From Chaetorhynchus papuensis (taxonomy: Eukaryota > Chordata > Aves > Passeriformes > Rhipiduridae), in contig VWYX01000126.1 of assembly GCA_013396525.1 (NCBI GenBank), positions 558,001-622,000 on the forward strand: DNA of 64,000 nucleotides, written 5' to 3'. Shown one piece after another: positions 1-14,055 of this stretch (positions are counted from its first letter, which is position 1; every line of letters starts with the position of its first letter). The translations under genes and the position numbers were made by a program. Below the pieces are notes generated by a model that ran no database searches, was not told where the DNA came from, and saw only the letters and a program-made list of their open reading frames with translations.

Positions 1-1128
1 ATTAAGGCTGCTGAATACAGAGGAATGAGCTCTCAGAGGAGAGCTGAGGTTTCTTTTATGCTGGTAGCTGTTCCTCTGTATAACATCTTCCTTGTTTGGG
101 TATTAATGTATGTGCTTTTTCCTATTGCAAAACAACTTTTTTAGTATGTGTTTATGCACAGTGAGCACAAATACATTTTTTACATTAGCTTGAATTTCAG
201 CCTGATGTATCACCTCATTAGCAGCTCCTGTTTTAGAAAATATTGAAAGACCTGTCTTGGGGGGCACAGAAATTCATTTTTCAGCCATTAACCTGCATTA
301 TTAGCAGTCTCAAACAGGTCCATAAGTGAAGGTATTTATATTTCAATCAAAGTATAATTTATAACACTTTTTACTCTTTTGGCATAACTCAAGTGTAGTA
401 GTGGATATGATTTGTTATTTTCTGGTAACTCAAGTATATTTGAAGGAGGAAGGGTATTTTCACTGAGGTCCTATACTAAAAATAAAGCCCTTTTCCTTCC
501 CTTCTCATCTTTCCATCTTTCTCCCCACCCTCACAGCCCTCTTCAACCTAAAATCCCACCTGTCCCTTATGAGGGCTTTTTTGGCATCTCTGCTAATGAG
601 CTGATGCTGTCAAATTCATCTTTTTTTTTTTTTTTTAAGAGATTCAGAATCTGTTCTCCTGAGGTGAAATATAAGGGCTTTCAGACTGTGTTCTTCTTAT
701 AAAATATAACCTAGATCCTTTATGATGAAATAGGCACTTTAGAGGCACCTGGGCTTATCTTTCAGTTTTTCTGCTCAGCTCTGTTATGCACAAAGGTCTT
801 TTTCTAGGTGACATATCATGTTGTATTCCAAAGTACACTTTCTTTTAATTTACAACTTAATTTTCAACCTAATTCAGAAGATTGATACTATAATGCTATT
901 TGCAGAAGTATTGAAATGTCAGTAAGTTTTATTGTAGTAATAAAGAGAATTCCATATATCATGCACTCTATAGGGATCCTTGCTTTTTGCATAGATCTTC
1001 ATAGCAACAACCAGTGGCTAAATGCTGGCAATCATTAATTTTTAAAGAAGACATGGTTATGATGAGTTGAGAAATTAAGACCATAGTGAAGAATGAACTT
1101 TAATTTTTGACACTTTTTGTTAGAATCT
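1..1128. other. AT-rich unique sequence, no gene seen
   Basis: I see no gene or recognisable repeat here apart from a run of 16 T at 621-636. The 96-codon open frame crossing that run translates it as polyphenylalanine and has no other support. The base composition is that of ordinary vertebrate intergenic or intronic DNA. Confidence 0.6.
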
Positions 1129-1183
1129 AAGAGGAGACAGAGGGAGACTGGGGGGAGGGCAGAGGGGAGCAGGAAGAAAAAAA
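1129..1183. repeat. Purine-rich low-complexity tract
   Basis: About 55 bases are almost entirely A and G on the plus strand, including a run of six G at 1151-1156. It is a simple low-complexity sequence that could form triplex or G-rich structures. Nothing shows a function. Confidence 0.6.
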
Positions 1184-1189
1184 TTGCCC

Positions 1190-1460
1190 AAATCCCAGGT
1201 TCCTAATACTTAAAATGCTGTCTGCTCGTAAAAGATTTCAGTCAGAGAGAGGCCATCTTCGAGCTTCTCTTAACAAATGGATATCAGTGGTCCATGAAAT
1301 AATCAATGTCGATAATCCATCCTAGGGTCTGCCAATATGTTAATGGCTCTGCCGCATCGTTATTGCTACAAGGCCATAAATCATTTCCATACCAGAATGC
1401 TTAGCAGTCCAGGACTCAAACCCCTAGCCTGGAATAAAATGCTGTCTCTTAACAATTAAT
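1190..1460. promoter_or_regulatory. Candidate conserved non-coding element
   Basis: This block stands out from its AT-rich surroundings. It keeps five CpGs within about 150 bases. It carries a TAATCC site (1313-1318, the motif bound by OTX/bicoid-type homeodomains), a CCATAAA motif of HOX type and further TAAT cores, and has no long open frame or repeat match. Such texture is typical of conserved vertebrate enhancers, but conservation cannot be seen from one sequence, so this is inference. Confidence 0.3.
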
Positions 1461-4400
1461 GTCTAAACATTTTGCAGCTTTGTGCCTTGATTGTTTTCAG
1501 ATGCTAAAAATGTAAGTAGGACAGATTGTAAATCAATAAAACAATAAGACAAAGTGTTTTAATAATAGAAAGGCTTGAAGTAAATCATAGTTCTGTGTTT
1601 ATTATTGCTTCAGAGGTTATAAATAAATAGTACCAACTGGTAAAGGTTTAGTTAAGAAGGAAAAATAAGTCTGGTATTGATGTTTTGGGCATACATTACA
1701 TTTTCTCCCCATAAGGTGAGGGAGATGGGGTTAGCTTTATTATTTTCATTTTTACAATGTGAGAATAGGAGCTAAGAAATGTTTTTATCTTTGAATTGTC
1801 ATCCAGTAGGAAGGTGATTTTTTTCTGCTCTGGCCAGTAATACATCAGTGATCTGGATCTGCATCAGGACACCAGCACACAGTCACTGGTACAAATAGCT
1901 GTGCTGAACTGTTGGCAATCACAAGGGGGTCTTAGAAAATGGAGTTGTATGTAACTGATCTAACTTATGTTAGTTTATGTCAGTTTGGTTTGCTAATAAA
2001 GGTAACATAAAATGTGTTTAGTCATTAACTCTGTATTGTACAGACTCAGCTTGTTTGTGCTGATTGTTGCCTCTTGTTCTTCGTTTGTGCACTGGGCTGA
2101 GCTTGGGCAGGTGGGAAACCCACAAACAACAGTGAGTATGAGCACTTCTGTGCAAAGGGAGGAAGGCTGCCCTTGTCTCTGCTTCTGCTCTAGCTATGTG
2201 TTGAGACAAGGAATTATGGCCTTTCTGTATTGAGCATTAATACTGTTTATTTGCTCATTTTTAAGTAATGAAAGTAAAACTCAATGTACAGTTGTTTAAC
2301 TACAAACGTATTAATTATGACAAGTATGCTGAGTTTATGTAGTATAACATTAATGACTGTCCATCAGGTGGGGAGCTGTTTTCAGTTGCAGGTAAAACTA
2401 GTATTTATAAATAAGCACTTAATGAGCTGAATATAGTTTTTCAGTGTTGATCTGTTCAGATCCCAGCATCTCATTTTACACAGTACAGAGTTGGTTCCTT
2501 GTATGTGTGTGTGCAGTTAACACTGTATCTTCATGTGAGATAAGAATGACTAAAGAAACGTGCATTTATTTTGAGTTTTGAGAGAAGCCTTTTCAGCCTC
2601 ATTAAGGTCTGATGATTATTTTTGTTTGTACTTTTTTTTTTTTTTCTGTAATTCTTCAGTTTGATGCTTATTTGCCAGGAGTGGGATTTTGGCTGAAGTA
2701 AAGGTTTTGAAGTTAGTGTTTTGTATGGTAGTACTGATCCAACCCAATGCAATGGGTTGAATTTACATAATGTTTTGTTCAGGCTGGGTCAGAGCTAGTT
2801 TGTTACTTAAAAGCACACACACAGAAACACACTCCACCCCCACTTCCCCAACTTTGTTTAGGTCAATGCAAGGAAGAAGACTAATAACAGTGGAAATGAC
2901 AAGTGAGCTCATGGATTTCTTTCTTTTAAGAGCACTGATTTGCCTAGAATTAAGCAATTTGATATGGTCATAGTTTATTTTGGTGCTCAGGATGTAAGGG
3001 CAGGAAGAAGCCAGAAAAACAGTGGCTCAGTATAGACAAAAAGACAATTAAAACTGATCTGTCTCTTACCAAAGTGGCAACATCAGCCAGGATGGAAGTA
3101 ATTTATTCAAAAAATTGTCCAAATGCATAAACTGCTTTGATGTATGGTATGGTGGTGGGACAGTGGAAAATGTGATAGTTGTTTCCGTTGTGTGAATTAC
3201 TCAGGCAGGATGCCTTTGTGAAGTAAGGGGGTTTGTTTAATGTTCTGACAACAATTTAGATCCTGTTATGGTTATTGCAGTGTAATGCAGTAGTAAAAAT
3301 TGAACATGACACACCAGCAATTTATTATTTGTGTGTTTTTTAACCTTGAGTATCAGATTGTTTGTCCAAGCATATCCTTTGATTTGCTATGAAATTTATT
3401 GTTGATAAAAACAATCAGATTTCCATTAGACGCAAAAAATTCATTTTTTTCCCATGAACCATAGATTTAGAAAAAATTCAAGCTCGGCTGCAGGACTTAT
3501 GACAGGTAGGCTTATGACATTATATGGTAATTCAGCATGAAAGAATAATTGTGACACTCTACTTGGTGCTGGAGTATAATCGTGCTGTGAGGTTCAATTC
3601 ACTGAAAGGCCAAATTATCTTCAACTGCATTAGTCTGACAACCTATAATGCTTTGCAGAGGCAATTTGTAGATGTTTCACAGAATGCCAGCAAACATGGC
3701 TTACCATTATGTTCCCCATTAACAAATTTGTGTAGAGGGAAAAAAGCAACTTTTCAATTTTCTTAACTGTTTTTGGGCTCTGGCATACAATAAATGTGTA
3801 CTGGGTAATAATAGTGTATGTTTTGCTATCTGGTGCTGGTTTTTAAACGTACAAGGGACATTATAGTATAGATTAATTTTTTGAAGGGTACTGTTCCAGA
3901 AATATTTGTATTTCTCTTACATTTCAACAGCAGTGTCGTACCTTCTTTTGAAAGCATAACATGGAATCCAAATGAAGGTAAAAAAGCATGGCATATTTTT
4001 GCTATAAAGAGTAAGCAGTAGTGAACAACTTGGAAATACTGCCATGTTGTAGCTTGGAGAGACTTGGAGCGTGTGTGATTTTTCTCTCTTGATCAAATGG
4101 GAGCTGTGGCTGTGAGAAAATGGCACGGCCTTGAGTATCTTATGTGCACATCATCCATCTCTGCTGTCCTGAATTTCTGAGCAGCTGCAGAAGGGTATCT
4201 TTTGTTTGGAAGTTTTGCTTCCTTTTGAGTCATTGTATTTCCTAACTTCTGTTTGAAGCTGATTTCAGGTTGAGTGCTACTGTACTCCACAAAGAGTGGA
4301 GTTCAGTGCTTGTGTGCCAGTTTAAGGTTCAGAATTTTGTGCTCCTCATCAGGATTTAATACCACTGCAAAAGTGGATTATCTCTTTCAAGGCAGAAATG

Positions 4401-6320
4401 TTGGAAAATGTATATGCCTCAGCATTTATATTGGGTAGTATTTCAGTTGCTTAGCGTTTGTCATCCATGTCTTGCAGTAGGAAGGATTCCCAAACATGAG
4501 CCTTGCAGGTGTGTTGAGGAGTCTGCAGTTGGAGGTGGTGGGACACTGACCTATTTGGCTGCTTTACTGGTGAGCAGAACCGGTCACCAGTCACCCTGTA
4601 ACTCAAAGACTAATATGAATACAATGCAGTCTTTTTTTGTCCATTTCCCTCAAACATAGTTTAAGGAATAGGCTCAGCAGAGATAATCTTAAAAACTACG
4701 TAAAGAAGCTAATATGAATCTGCTGTTGGTTAAACTGTGGTGTTGCTCTCATGGTATCTCCTATTTGCCCTCTTAAGAGTAGCTATTGCAATGTCCTTGA
4801 GGTGTTCTAAATATTTTAATCATTTTATAGATGAAAGGAGCTGGGTTGGTTTCATTGTTTGTTTGCTGGCTTTTTTATTTTGGTGGCAAAATGAGGATGG
4901 AAAAAAAGTTGTTTCTGCAGAAGAGTACCTACCTAAGTGATGTTCAAACTGAGAAGAGATAGAAGAGATGTGTTGCTACTTTGTATCACTGGAGTTACCT
5001 GTATTGTAAAATACCAACTATCTGCACAAGTTGTCCAGGAGAAATATTTACTCAAGTCTAAAAACTGATTTCCACCCTTTGTCATCTTCATAGTAAAATA
5101 CAACCATATGTCTGCCTCCACCACCTGGAGATAATTCTGGGAGCTAATTTGACAGCATTTATAATTGCAGACTGAGTTTTAGGACTGCTCATATTTAAGC
5201 TGCTGGACAAGTTTAGCTACTGAACTCAGTACTGACAAAATCATGTGTCTTACATTGCTTACTAAATCTGCTGGATGCTTTTCTCCTTAGCATTTTCTGT
5301 GAAGGAATTAATCCAGGAAGGCAACCAAAAGAATTGACAAGTCTTTGATTTTGATTTTGAAACAGTGTCAGGCAACTGTGCGTTTCGGAGTTTCCAAGAA
5401 GGTGACATACTCTTTTCCTCTTGCTTGTAGTTAATAGCAAAGAGCATTCAGCGCCACAATACCCAAAGGGAAGTGTTTGAGTGACTGCACAGGGAACGTG
5501 GATTGTTATCATTCCAGTCACAGGGCACTGCGTGAAATCACAGGCTCTGTGCTCTTCAGTACTGCCACTCGAACATAGCAGCCACTGTTACTCCTACGCT
5601 GCTTTTATGGTGCATGTTACAACATTTTATTTGATACTCCTGGTTCCCATGATATGGGAGGTTTTGGATTTTTTTAAGTACTAAGCTCGAAATCTTTTGG
5701 GCAGTGGAAGAAGCCAGGTGAATTTTAAAAATATGTTCTGTTAGAAAGTTTTTCACAGAAAAGTGGGGCTTGACAGAAATCTGTATCAGTATGTTGGGTC
5801 CTTAGATGTTTAGAAAAGACACGCTTAAAAGAGGAGGAATTGGCCCCAAACTAAAGGAAGTTGCTTTTAATTTTTATGGGAAAGACTTGAGGGAAAGAGT
5901 GGAACATCAGGTAGGAGGGGCATTGCATAATTTTGTAACAGGAAAAGGCTTTTACATAGGAAAAAATATCAAGTAACATTATTTTGCAGACTATAGAGTC
6001 CCAGTTGTATAGTTAAGGACATGCTGCAGCATTAATGTTTACGCATAATGCTTTGCAAGTAATTTAGACTGAACTGCCACTGACTTACTTAACATTTATA
6101 GGTCAGCCACCTGCAGAAAGGGCATGTAGGTAGATTATTGTTGACTTTATGGTTATGGAAGGTACCTAATCAGTGAGCATGCTGGGAAATAACTTGTTAT
6201 GCCTGGATAACTCGAACACCAGGCCCTACAATTTCTTATGGGCACGAGGTAGCACAGTAATTTCTCATGACCAAGGCCCCTGCTGAGGGGGGAGGTGGCG
6301 TGTGGTGGGGATAACAGGTT
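1461..6320. other. Unique sequence, no gene seen
   Basis: No frame here exceeds about 100 codons and none resembles a known protein. Simple tracts include 14 T at 2632-2645 and a short CA-rich stretch around 2813-2832. I recognise no transposon. Confidence 0.55.
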
Positions 6321-6346
6321 TAAAAAGGAGGAGGAGGAGGGGTGAC
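6321..6346. repeat. Short GGA-type purine repeat
   Basis: A brief (GGA)n-like run on the plus strand follows a G-rich stretch at 6285-6310. It is low-complexity DNA with no sign of coding use. Confidence 0.5.
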
Positions 6347-9300
6347 TACAAGATTTCAGAAGTAGAGTACAAGTGCAAAATCAAATAATTTAATCATCGT
6401 TTGCCAAACATACCATAGCATTTGCGGTGAAGTTGTTGACTCAATAAGCAAATGTACTAATTGTGTATTGGGAGAACGGAGCGTTCACCTTCTGGCTGCT
6501 GCATGCTTTGCAGCTATTCACTAGAGCCTTATGAGATATCTGTTCTTGCCTGTACTGACACAATTTTTTTTTTTTTTTACTAGATCATGAAACATAGAAT
6601 CACTCTGGCTTTTTAAAATTTTGTAGCAAAGTATTTGAAGACAAGTTGTTTTCTGCTTTGCTCCTGTTTTTTTTCCCCTATTACTTGTCTCCGTGCAGGT
6701 GAGGTACTCCCTTGTGTGTCAATTGACAACTTTTACCTTTTAAAGTTCACAGTAAAAGTCATAGACTAGAATGCATAATGAATCAATTTGCTTAATTTGG
6801 TTTGGGCCCTTGGGTTGTAGTGCAGACATCACTGCTGGTATTCATGTAGCTATCTTGATTTCTCTTATCAGAGCTGGAGAGGATTGAGATGCTTTGTTTA
6901 CTTAAGAACGGAGCCCCCAGTTGAAGTCTAGAACATCCAAATGCATCTGTCCACGTGCAGGCCTGTGCACTCGGCATGGGGATTCATCTTTCTGTCGAGA
7001 AGCCTTCAGTTAATGCTGATCGCTAATTATAGCTTTTTTCACCTTTATTGTTTTCTACTTTTCAGATCTTCATGTTTGGTCCTGTATTACCCATAAATAA
7101 ACACAGCACACACACAGAGTAAACTTAAACATATCTTAACATAGGTTTTGTGTTTATTACATTTGAAAGCATGAAAAAATTCATCTTTCCTTCTCTTCAG
7201 CTCTATTGACACACAGTATTTTTTGCATACACCTGTACATGTGTGTGCTAATAAATGTAGTATATTCTTTTATAGCAAAACTGCTTTATCAGCATAAAAG
7301 TAGAGGGAAAATATTAGAAAGGATTGCAGTGAATTATTTACATATCAAAGAGTGGTAAACTGTAGGAGATACAGTTTTCACAGTTAGTTTCTTTCATGTT
7401 TATACTGTATTGGCTTTGAAAAAGATACTTGGATGAGTAGTGTAAAGTAGTATAATTTAATGAGATTTTTTTCAAAACTCTTACATTTTTGTAGCTTATG
7501 GTGTCACATTATCAAAAACATTGTGAATATTTTAATGAACAAATTTGTTTTCTGGAATTTCAGATTCTTATTTTTTCTATAGAGAGAAAATATGCTTAGA
7601 GTCCTAATGCTTGGCATACTCTATGCTTAGAGTCCTCTAACAATGAAATGTAAATGTATGGCTTTTCATGTGTCACAATGCAAAATAAGTGGGTTGGTCA
7701 GACGTAAAGTGACTGACAAGCAAGATAGAGGACATCTCGACAGCTGTAGAATTGCTGATAGTGGAAGGTGACCACAACTGTAAGGTTACTGAACAGTACC
7801 TTATTGGATAAAGTTGTGGAAAGACCACTAAGTGAGACTCCTGTTAAGACACCGGTGTTCTGGGGTAATTTAATCAGCAAGTGCTCTGAATTACAGTTCT
7901 GAAATTAACGTTATTGTCCAGCAGAATTTTTAGATGCTTTTTTGCCAAGAAGAAACTAGGATATAAGCAGTGATAAAAACATTCCAGTTGGGAGCAAAGT
8001 CCCAAGAAAATATTTTTGTCATTGTGTAATAGCTATTAAAAGCTGTTTTGACTTTCTAGCAAGTTTTACTTCCAGGTGGCTTCCTCCACTTGGCTTGTTT
8101 TACTTAAAGGATTGAGTAACAAATGAGGTATTTAAATTTTAGACTTAAGTAAATCAAAACCTTAGAATATTAAGGGAATAATTTGAATTTCTTTATATTT
8201 TAAAATTGTTCATTAAGAAAGAAAAGCAAAGCAGATTAAGTAAGAACTCTTGTTTTGTTTTGTTATTCTTGAGGGTGGGTAGGCCAAGTTGTGTTCCTGT
8301 ACTAATTTTCAATCTACTCTGATGGGATTTGCATATTACAGGCTAACATTCTTACCACAGAGTACATTGGTACTTCTGCTGATGGCCTTTCCAAGTACCT
8401 CTTTGTAGATTTACATGAGCAGGATGCAGTAGCCTTGGGAATAAGAATGCTATTCGAGTAGGGGTATCTATATAGAAATTGGATGTCTGAGAACAGTCAT
8501 TCCCAAAACACATAATAAGTGTTGTTAGTGGTTTTATTTATAATACTTGAAAACTGCTAAGGTAAGCCCCAATGACCACACTTGTTCAAGTTATTGACCA
8601 GTGCTTTTTTTAAAGACTAAATCCATGTCATTAATCTGATAAGCTGGGTGACCCAAAGGCATGGTAACTAGCTTTTTTTGTTTGTTTTGTTTTTAATTTC
8701 TGGTTCTGATCTCTGTCTTAAATACAAATGAAAAGTTTTGTGCTAATTTTTGGCTTTCTGGTCAGATACAGGGTTGAATGTGGCTTGGCTGAGACTTGAA
8801 ACAAAAACTAAACCTAAAATACTGACCTCTGTTCATGTTAATCTATATTTTTAACTTTTATTTCTGAGGGAATGATTTATTTACAGTGACAGCTTGTTGC
8901 TTGTGGTGGCTGCTGCCAGCTTCTGAAGTAATCTTGATAACGTCAAATTGTGAAGGGAAGCTATATGCTTTCCCTTGAATGACTTGCTATAAATCATGTT
9001 CATAGCTGGTGTATAAGGATGCTTGGGTTGATACTGATAGAAATACAAATCAAATATAACATATGCTAACCCAGTTCAGAGCCAGAGATTCTGGATTATG
9101 TCTATTGGGTTCATATTTTTAAGTGAAATGAATCAGGTACCCCTGCTTGTATATCAAAGCTTCAAACTTGGGGATGATATGCCAACTTAAAGGCCAAAAA
9201 ATAAGGAAGAGAATATGCAGAAAAGAGTTAATACTGAATGACAGGCAAATTTTGAACATTCAGTGTAAAGAAACTCCTAAGTAATGGACAAAGCTGCCTC

Positions 9301-11559
9301 AAGAGCTCATCTAAGTCACACAAATTGGCAGCCAAGAAGTGAGTTCAAAGTCACCAACACAACTGTGTCTTGTGGCTCCCGTGGAGACAAGTGTCACTGT
9401 AGAATAAAAACTGTACGAGCGTTCTCATCTGGCTGTCGCAGCTTTCATGTCCACAGCTAATACTAAAGTTAGTTATGTTGCTTTTGGTTTTGTGATGTGT
9501 AAATTTGTTTGATTTATGGGCTTCCTGAAGAGGGAAAACCAGAGAGGAAGTGTCGAAGAGCAAATAGTCCTTAGCTGTGTAGCAAAGACAACAGTTGTGT
9601 TACATTAGATAAACCCATCTCACCATTTTATTTGCAGTAGTTGCACTTGACAGTGTGACACCTTCAGTGACAGCCAAAGTGAAGGCCACCAAGTGTCATG
9701 TGCCTCGTGAGGAATTCAGATTCTGGAACCTCCTTTTTCCCTACCTCTTAAGATCAAGCTGCTCTTATGCCTTTAGAGTGTGGAAATAGGATGTTCTGTT
9801 TTGTGCATACATGTAATTAATTTTAGCAAAGTAGGCTGCTTCAGAAATGTTCAGGAAAACCATGCTCTACAGACTGGACTGAAAAGTCCACATTTTTCAA
9901 GTATGTCCATTGAGAGGGAGAAGTTGCCTTCACAGTTCACAGATTGTGTGTTTATTAACACTGCTGACTGGGAAAAAGGGCCTGGTGTTAGCCCTTTGTT
10001 GCAGTTCATATTTAGCTCTTCCTAACCAAAAATTATGGAATTCTTGTTGTGCTTTGTGTATCTGGCATTCAGCTGGCATAAATTGGACTTTGTGTGCTTT
10101 TTGCTTTAAAAACTATCAGCATCTCAGCCCAGAGTTGAGCTCTTTCTTAACCTTTTTCCTCATGCCCTATTTCTGTCTTTCTCAAGCTCTTCTGTCCCTT
10201 CTCTGCCACATGTTTGCAACTGTGTCCAGATATGTCCTAATGTGGTTTTTTTTCAAGTGTGATCCATAATCAGCTCATCAGAAACAGATGCAAATTACTG
10301 CAGAATAATGCAATTTTTTGGGGGGGGAGGGGGTGTGGAATTAATGAATAAGTCCTCTTTTTGTTTGAAGACAGATAATAATGCTACAGTTTGTCAGAGG
10401 TAGTGGTAATTGGTAATTAATACCACAGCATCTTATATGTCGTGATAACTAGGTAAAATAAAATTACTTTCTGACTACAAGGTAAAACTTAAATGGTACT
10501 GGCACTGACAAACTGTGAAAGGAAGGGAGAACTCCCTCATGAGAAGATGAGTTTATTATACAGATAAGATTTCCATAATAAGGGATAGTGATTATGGGGA
10601 AAGGCTGAAACTCCATTAACTGAAACAAATTACTGTGACAAAGCCAGAGGGAGCGCTTTGCCAAACTTACAACTCCTTTCATGATGTTCAGATGTCTGTT
10701 GGTGCACAGTTCCCAGCACATGGACCTGCGAGTGAGGTGTCTCCCTCCCTTAGCGCCCCACCCCTGGCACAGTTCTGCCCAGGGAGGGGGTCCCTCTGTC
10801 TGGGTATTTGGAGGATGTACCTTTGCTGTGTATCAGTGGGGCATTTTGTGTTTTCCCTATAGAAGTAAGTTGCCCTTCTAATGCCTCTTGTTCTATTAAG
10901 TTAATCTTAATTGTCAGAGAAATGTATGAAATATATGTATACGCTCTATGGAAACGTGGTGAACCTTGAATTTATCTGACCATCACAATATGGTATTCTG
11001 ACAAGGATTTATATTTCTTGCTTTGGCTAAAACAGAAGACCAAAGAAGACTGATTCCATTTCTAGATGCACCGCTTTGTGTGTGCACCTCTTTCCAGAAG
11101 TGACTCACATATTCTGCATCTATGAACTGAGACAAAACTATGGTAGTTGTCCTCTGGTTGCTCTCTGTATACATGTGTGTGTATACATGTGCAATACATT
11201 TACAAGGTGCTCGTGGCTCTCCAACATTGTATTATTTGTGTAAAATATGGCAAAGGAACTTGTTTAAATATAAACCTTTTCATCTTTGTACTAATTTTTG
11301 TGTAAAAAATAACACTGTAGTTAAGGATTTTATGTAAAAAACTGTTAGAGTTTGCAGTTACAGCTTTGGTAAGAACAGCAGGCAAGACTATAAGCTTTAA
11401 TTTATGTTGTGCTTTGGACATTTTTCAGAAACTATTTACCCATTACCTCTTAGGTCAGTGGCCTAATAATGCAACAAAGCACTTTTTGAAATTGCAGATA
11501 ATTTTCAGTGCTCAGATCCCTATGTAGTATTGATGGGGAGGAAAGCTGATTAGGATCTT
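6347..11559. other. Unique sequence, no gene seen
   Basis: Contents worth noting are 15 T at 6564-6578, an imperfect direct repeat at 7591-7636, a G-rich run at 10320-10336 and a 13-base tandem pair with GTATACATGTG at 11168-11191. Open frames here reach at most 119 codons and have no recognisable domains. The GC-richer patch at 10720-10850 has overlapping open frames in two phases, which is expected from composition alone. Confidence 0.55.
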
Positions 11560-11830
11560 GGGAATTGCGCTTGATGGGAACAATCTGGAAGGAGTGAAAA
11601 ATTATTAAACACACACAGCGGGAGTTGTAGGATTTACCATTGTCGTGCAGTGCTATTAATTCTCATTGCATCGTACAGCAGCTTGATTGCACACTGTGAA
11701 TACTGTTTATTGGAGAATGGGTACAATTTTGCTGCAGTTGTTGTAATGTAATACTAAATGCTAATTAGGCTTCTAACAATAATTAGAACCTCTTGCTAGA
11801 CTTAGAAATAGGAACACTCAATTGAATTTA
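11560..11830. promoter_or_regulatory. Candidate conserved non-coding element
   Basis: Two TAATTAG homeodomain-type sites lie 18 bases apart (11762-11768 and 11780-11786). Other TAAT cores and three CpGs sit in an otherwise CpG-poor neighbourhood, and no reading frame is open. This pattern resembles deeply conserved developmental enhancers in vertebrates. The assignment rests on motif density alone. Confidence 0.3.
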
Positions 11831-13669
11831 CTGAAACAAAGACCTTTAAGCTATGCCAGGAACAGCGTCTGTAGCAGCAGTACCAACTTTGTAAAGTTGT
11901 GGGGGTTTTTGTTTGTGTGTGGGTTTTTAGTTGGATTTTTTTTTTTCCTCTCCCTAGTTTAGATATTTCATTTACAGGATTGCAAACGTATTTTAACGGT
12001 GAGCATTATGATCTCATTATATTCTCAATAAGGTTGTTTTCTTAATGAAAAGGTAGAAGAACCAAGTAAATATTAGAAGGACAACTGCAGATAAATTTGA
12101 CACTAAAAGCTGGGAAGACAGAGTTGTAGAATGGCTGGTATTACCAAGTATATGTGCTATTTCTTTTATCTATTTTGCAATTTGAAAAGGAAATAACAAA
12201 ACCCAAATCCATCAAAAGCTACTTTTCCTCAGTGGGACTTTAAAGCTGTATGCAACTATTTTCAAATGTGACAATAAAGATGAGCTATAGTTCTGAATAA
12301 TTTAGTACTTTGCAATGTAAACTTTCTTTACGTTTTGGAGGTAAATGTAATTTTTATTTTATTTTCAGTGGGTATTTTGTTGGAAACAGTAGTGTGTCAG
12401 AATGGTAACAAATTCAATTGCCAGGGAAAGTGCATGGCATCACATTTTTATCCTGTTTGCTGATAATTTTGTTGTTACTAGATATCCATATATTTGCAAG
12501 GGTAAATGTACAGAAGATAAAGGCCTCTGACCTGAATCGCTGCTAAAAGAGAAAAGCCTATTTTCCATCTAAACTACAGATTTATTGTGGATGTGTTGAG
12601 AAGATACTGAGCTTGAGTTCATGTTTTGAAAACCTCTTTTGTAGTAATGAAAGCAGAACTTAAGACTCTTGTTCAAAACTTGCTTTTAAAGGACTAATGT
12701 AGATATGCTGAGTTTCAGTAGTTTTCCTGAAGAGGAAAATAAGCAGCCTTTGGAACAACACTGACGATGGTTTTAGCATTGGAATACTGGAAGTATCTTA
12801 TATACCGAGCTGCTGGTGTGACCCAGTTCTCAGCCTCACCATAAGCAAGTTGTTGTCCAGTACAGGGGCTCTAGTTGGATTGAGCATTTTTGCCACATTT
12901 GTGGCAGTTGTTTTGCTTCCTTGTGTTCATTGCTTAACATTTCATCAAAATATATACACAAGAATAGTCACAGCCTGCCCTTGTTTAACTGATCTCTCTG
13001 AAACTTCCACCCTTGTGAATTTATCTAGTGCTACTGACAGTGGCATCTTTCCACATTGTCACGCACTCTGTCAAAGTTTGGGTTTTTTAACAAGGTTTAA
13101 CTAATAAAATGAAGCTTCCCAGATCTTTTCAAGGATGGAAAGAACAGAACACTCAAAAGCAAACCTGTTGTTTAGTATTTTCAGTGACGTGCCTTTGGCA
13201 TTTGCACACTCCTTTTGAATTTATGGTACATTTCATGCTGCAACTTTCCCTTAACCCCAAGCCGTGTGTGAGCATTGCTCAGTGCAAGTTTAGTTGTGTG
13301 CTTTTTATTTTCTTAAAAAATCCAGTCTGAGACTTATTGATCATTCATTGCATTAAATAATTAATGAATGGTTTGTACTTCATCACAAATTATTATAATG
13401 AATGCTTTGACTTACAGATACTTACCTGTGCAGTTCTGGCTTCTGTTCAAGGTTACAAATTCTGTTCTTCAACTCATGACAGAGTCTGTTTATAGAAATT
13501 TGAACCTTAGCTAATGAGATTTTCTTAAATGTGCCTTCTTTATGACATCTTACTATCTTCTGAGTGGCCTGTGTTTTTCTTTACGGCTTTAGCAGTCATC
13601 TGGAAAAGATTTAACTTGAGCAAGACAGATTATTCTGTTTAATTTTCCATTAGCATTTTTCTGTGCACA
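11831..13669. other. Unique sequence, no gene seen
   Basis: No gene or known repeat is recognised. There is a small inverted repeat (CATTCATT at 13342-13349 against AATGAATG at 13363-13370) and T/G-rich text at 11895-11950. Two open frames of 84 and 73 codons around 12850-13330 look like chance frames. Confidence 0.5.
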
Positions 13670-13910
13670 AGTCAATGTCACCTGCAAAGAGAAGGTTTGC
13701 TGAGATACGACACCCTGCTGATTAGCGAGTTTTACTCCCCTCAGACGCTGACCATTACCTTCCCATTATGCTGTGGGTGTGTTCGTGCTCGGCAGGCAAT
13801 CGGGGTCAGTCCGGTATGGCTGACACGTTGTATGTTTGCCGTGTAGCATGGCACATGTACAGTCTGAGACAAACTGCTGCTGTGTGACCTGGTAGTCTTG
13901 GGTCAGAGTG
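13670..13910. promoter_or_regulatory. CpG-retaining block, candidate regulatory element
   Basis: About nine CpG dinucleotides fall within roughly 150 bases (13707-13845), while the flanking kilobases have very few. There is no open frame of note in either direction. CpG retention in methylated vertebrate DNA suggests either selection or a recent insertion. I do not recognise the sequence as a known avian repeat. Confidence 0.3.
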
Positions 13911-14055
13911 AGAGAAATTGGTGTTGTACAAAGATGTATGTTAATACATATATTATTTATGTAGGCATTAGTGAATGCTATTGTTGTCTCAGCACAAATC
14001 AAGGTCCAGGCCATGGCCTTGGGGCTTTCAGGGGCTCACTTTATCTTGTGTTGTG

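Noticed and set aside
6588..6605. CR1 terminal repeat suggested by ACATAGAATCAC
   Set aside because: Flanking sequence shows no further CR1 match, so a 12-base word is not enough.
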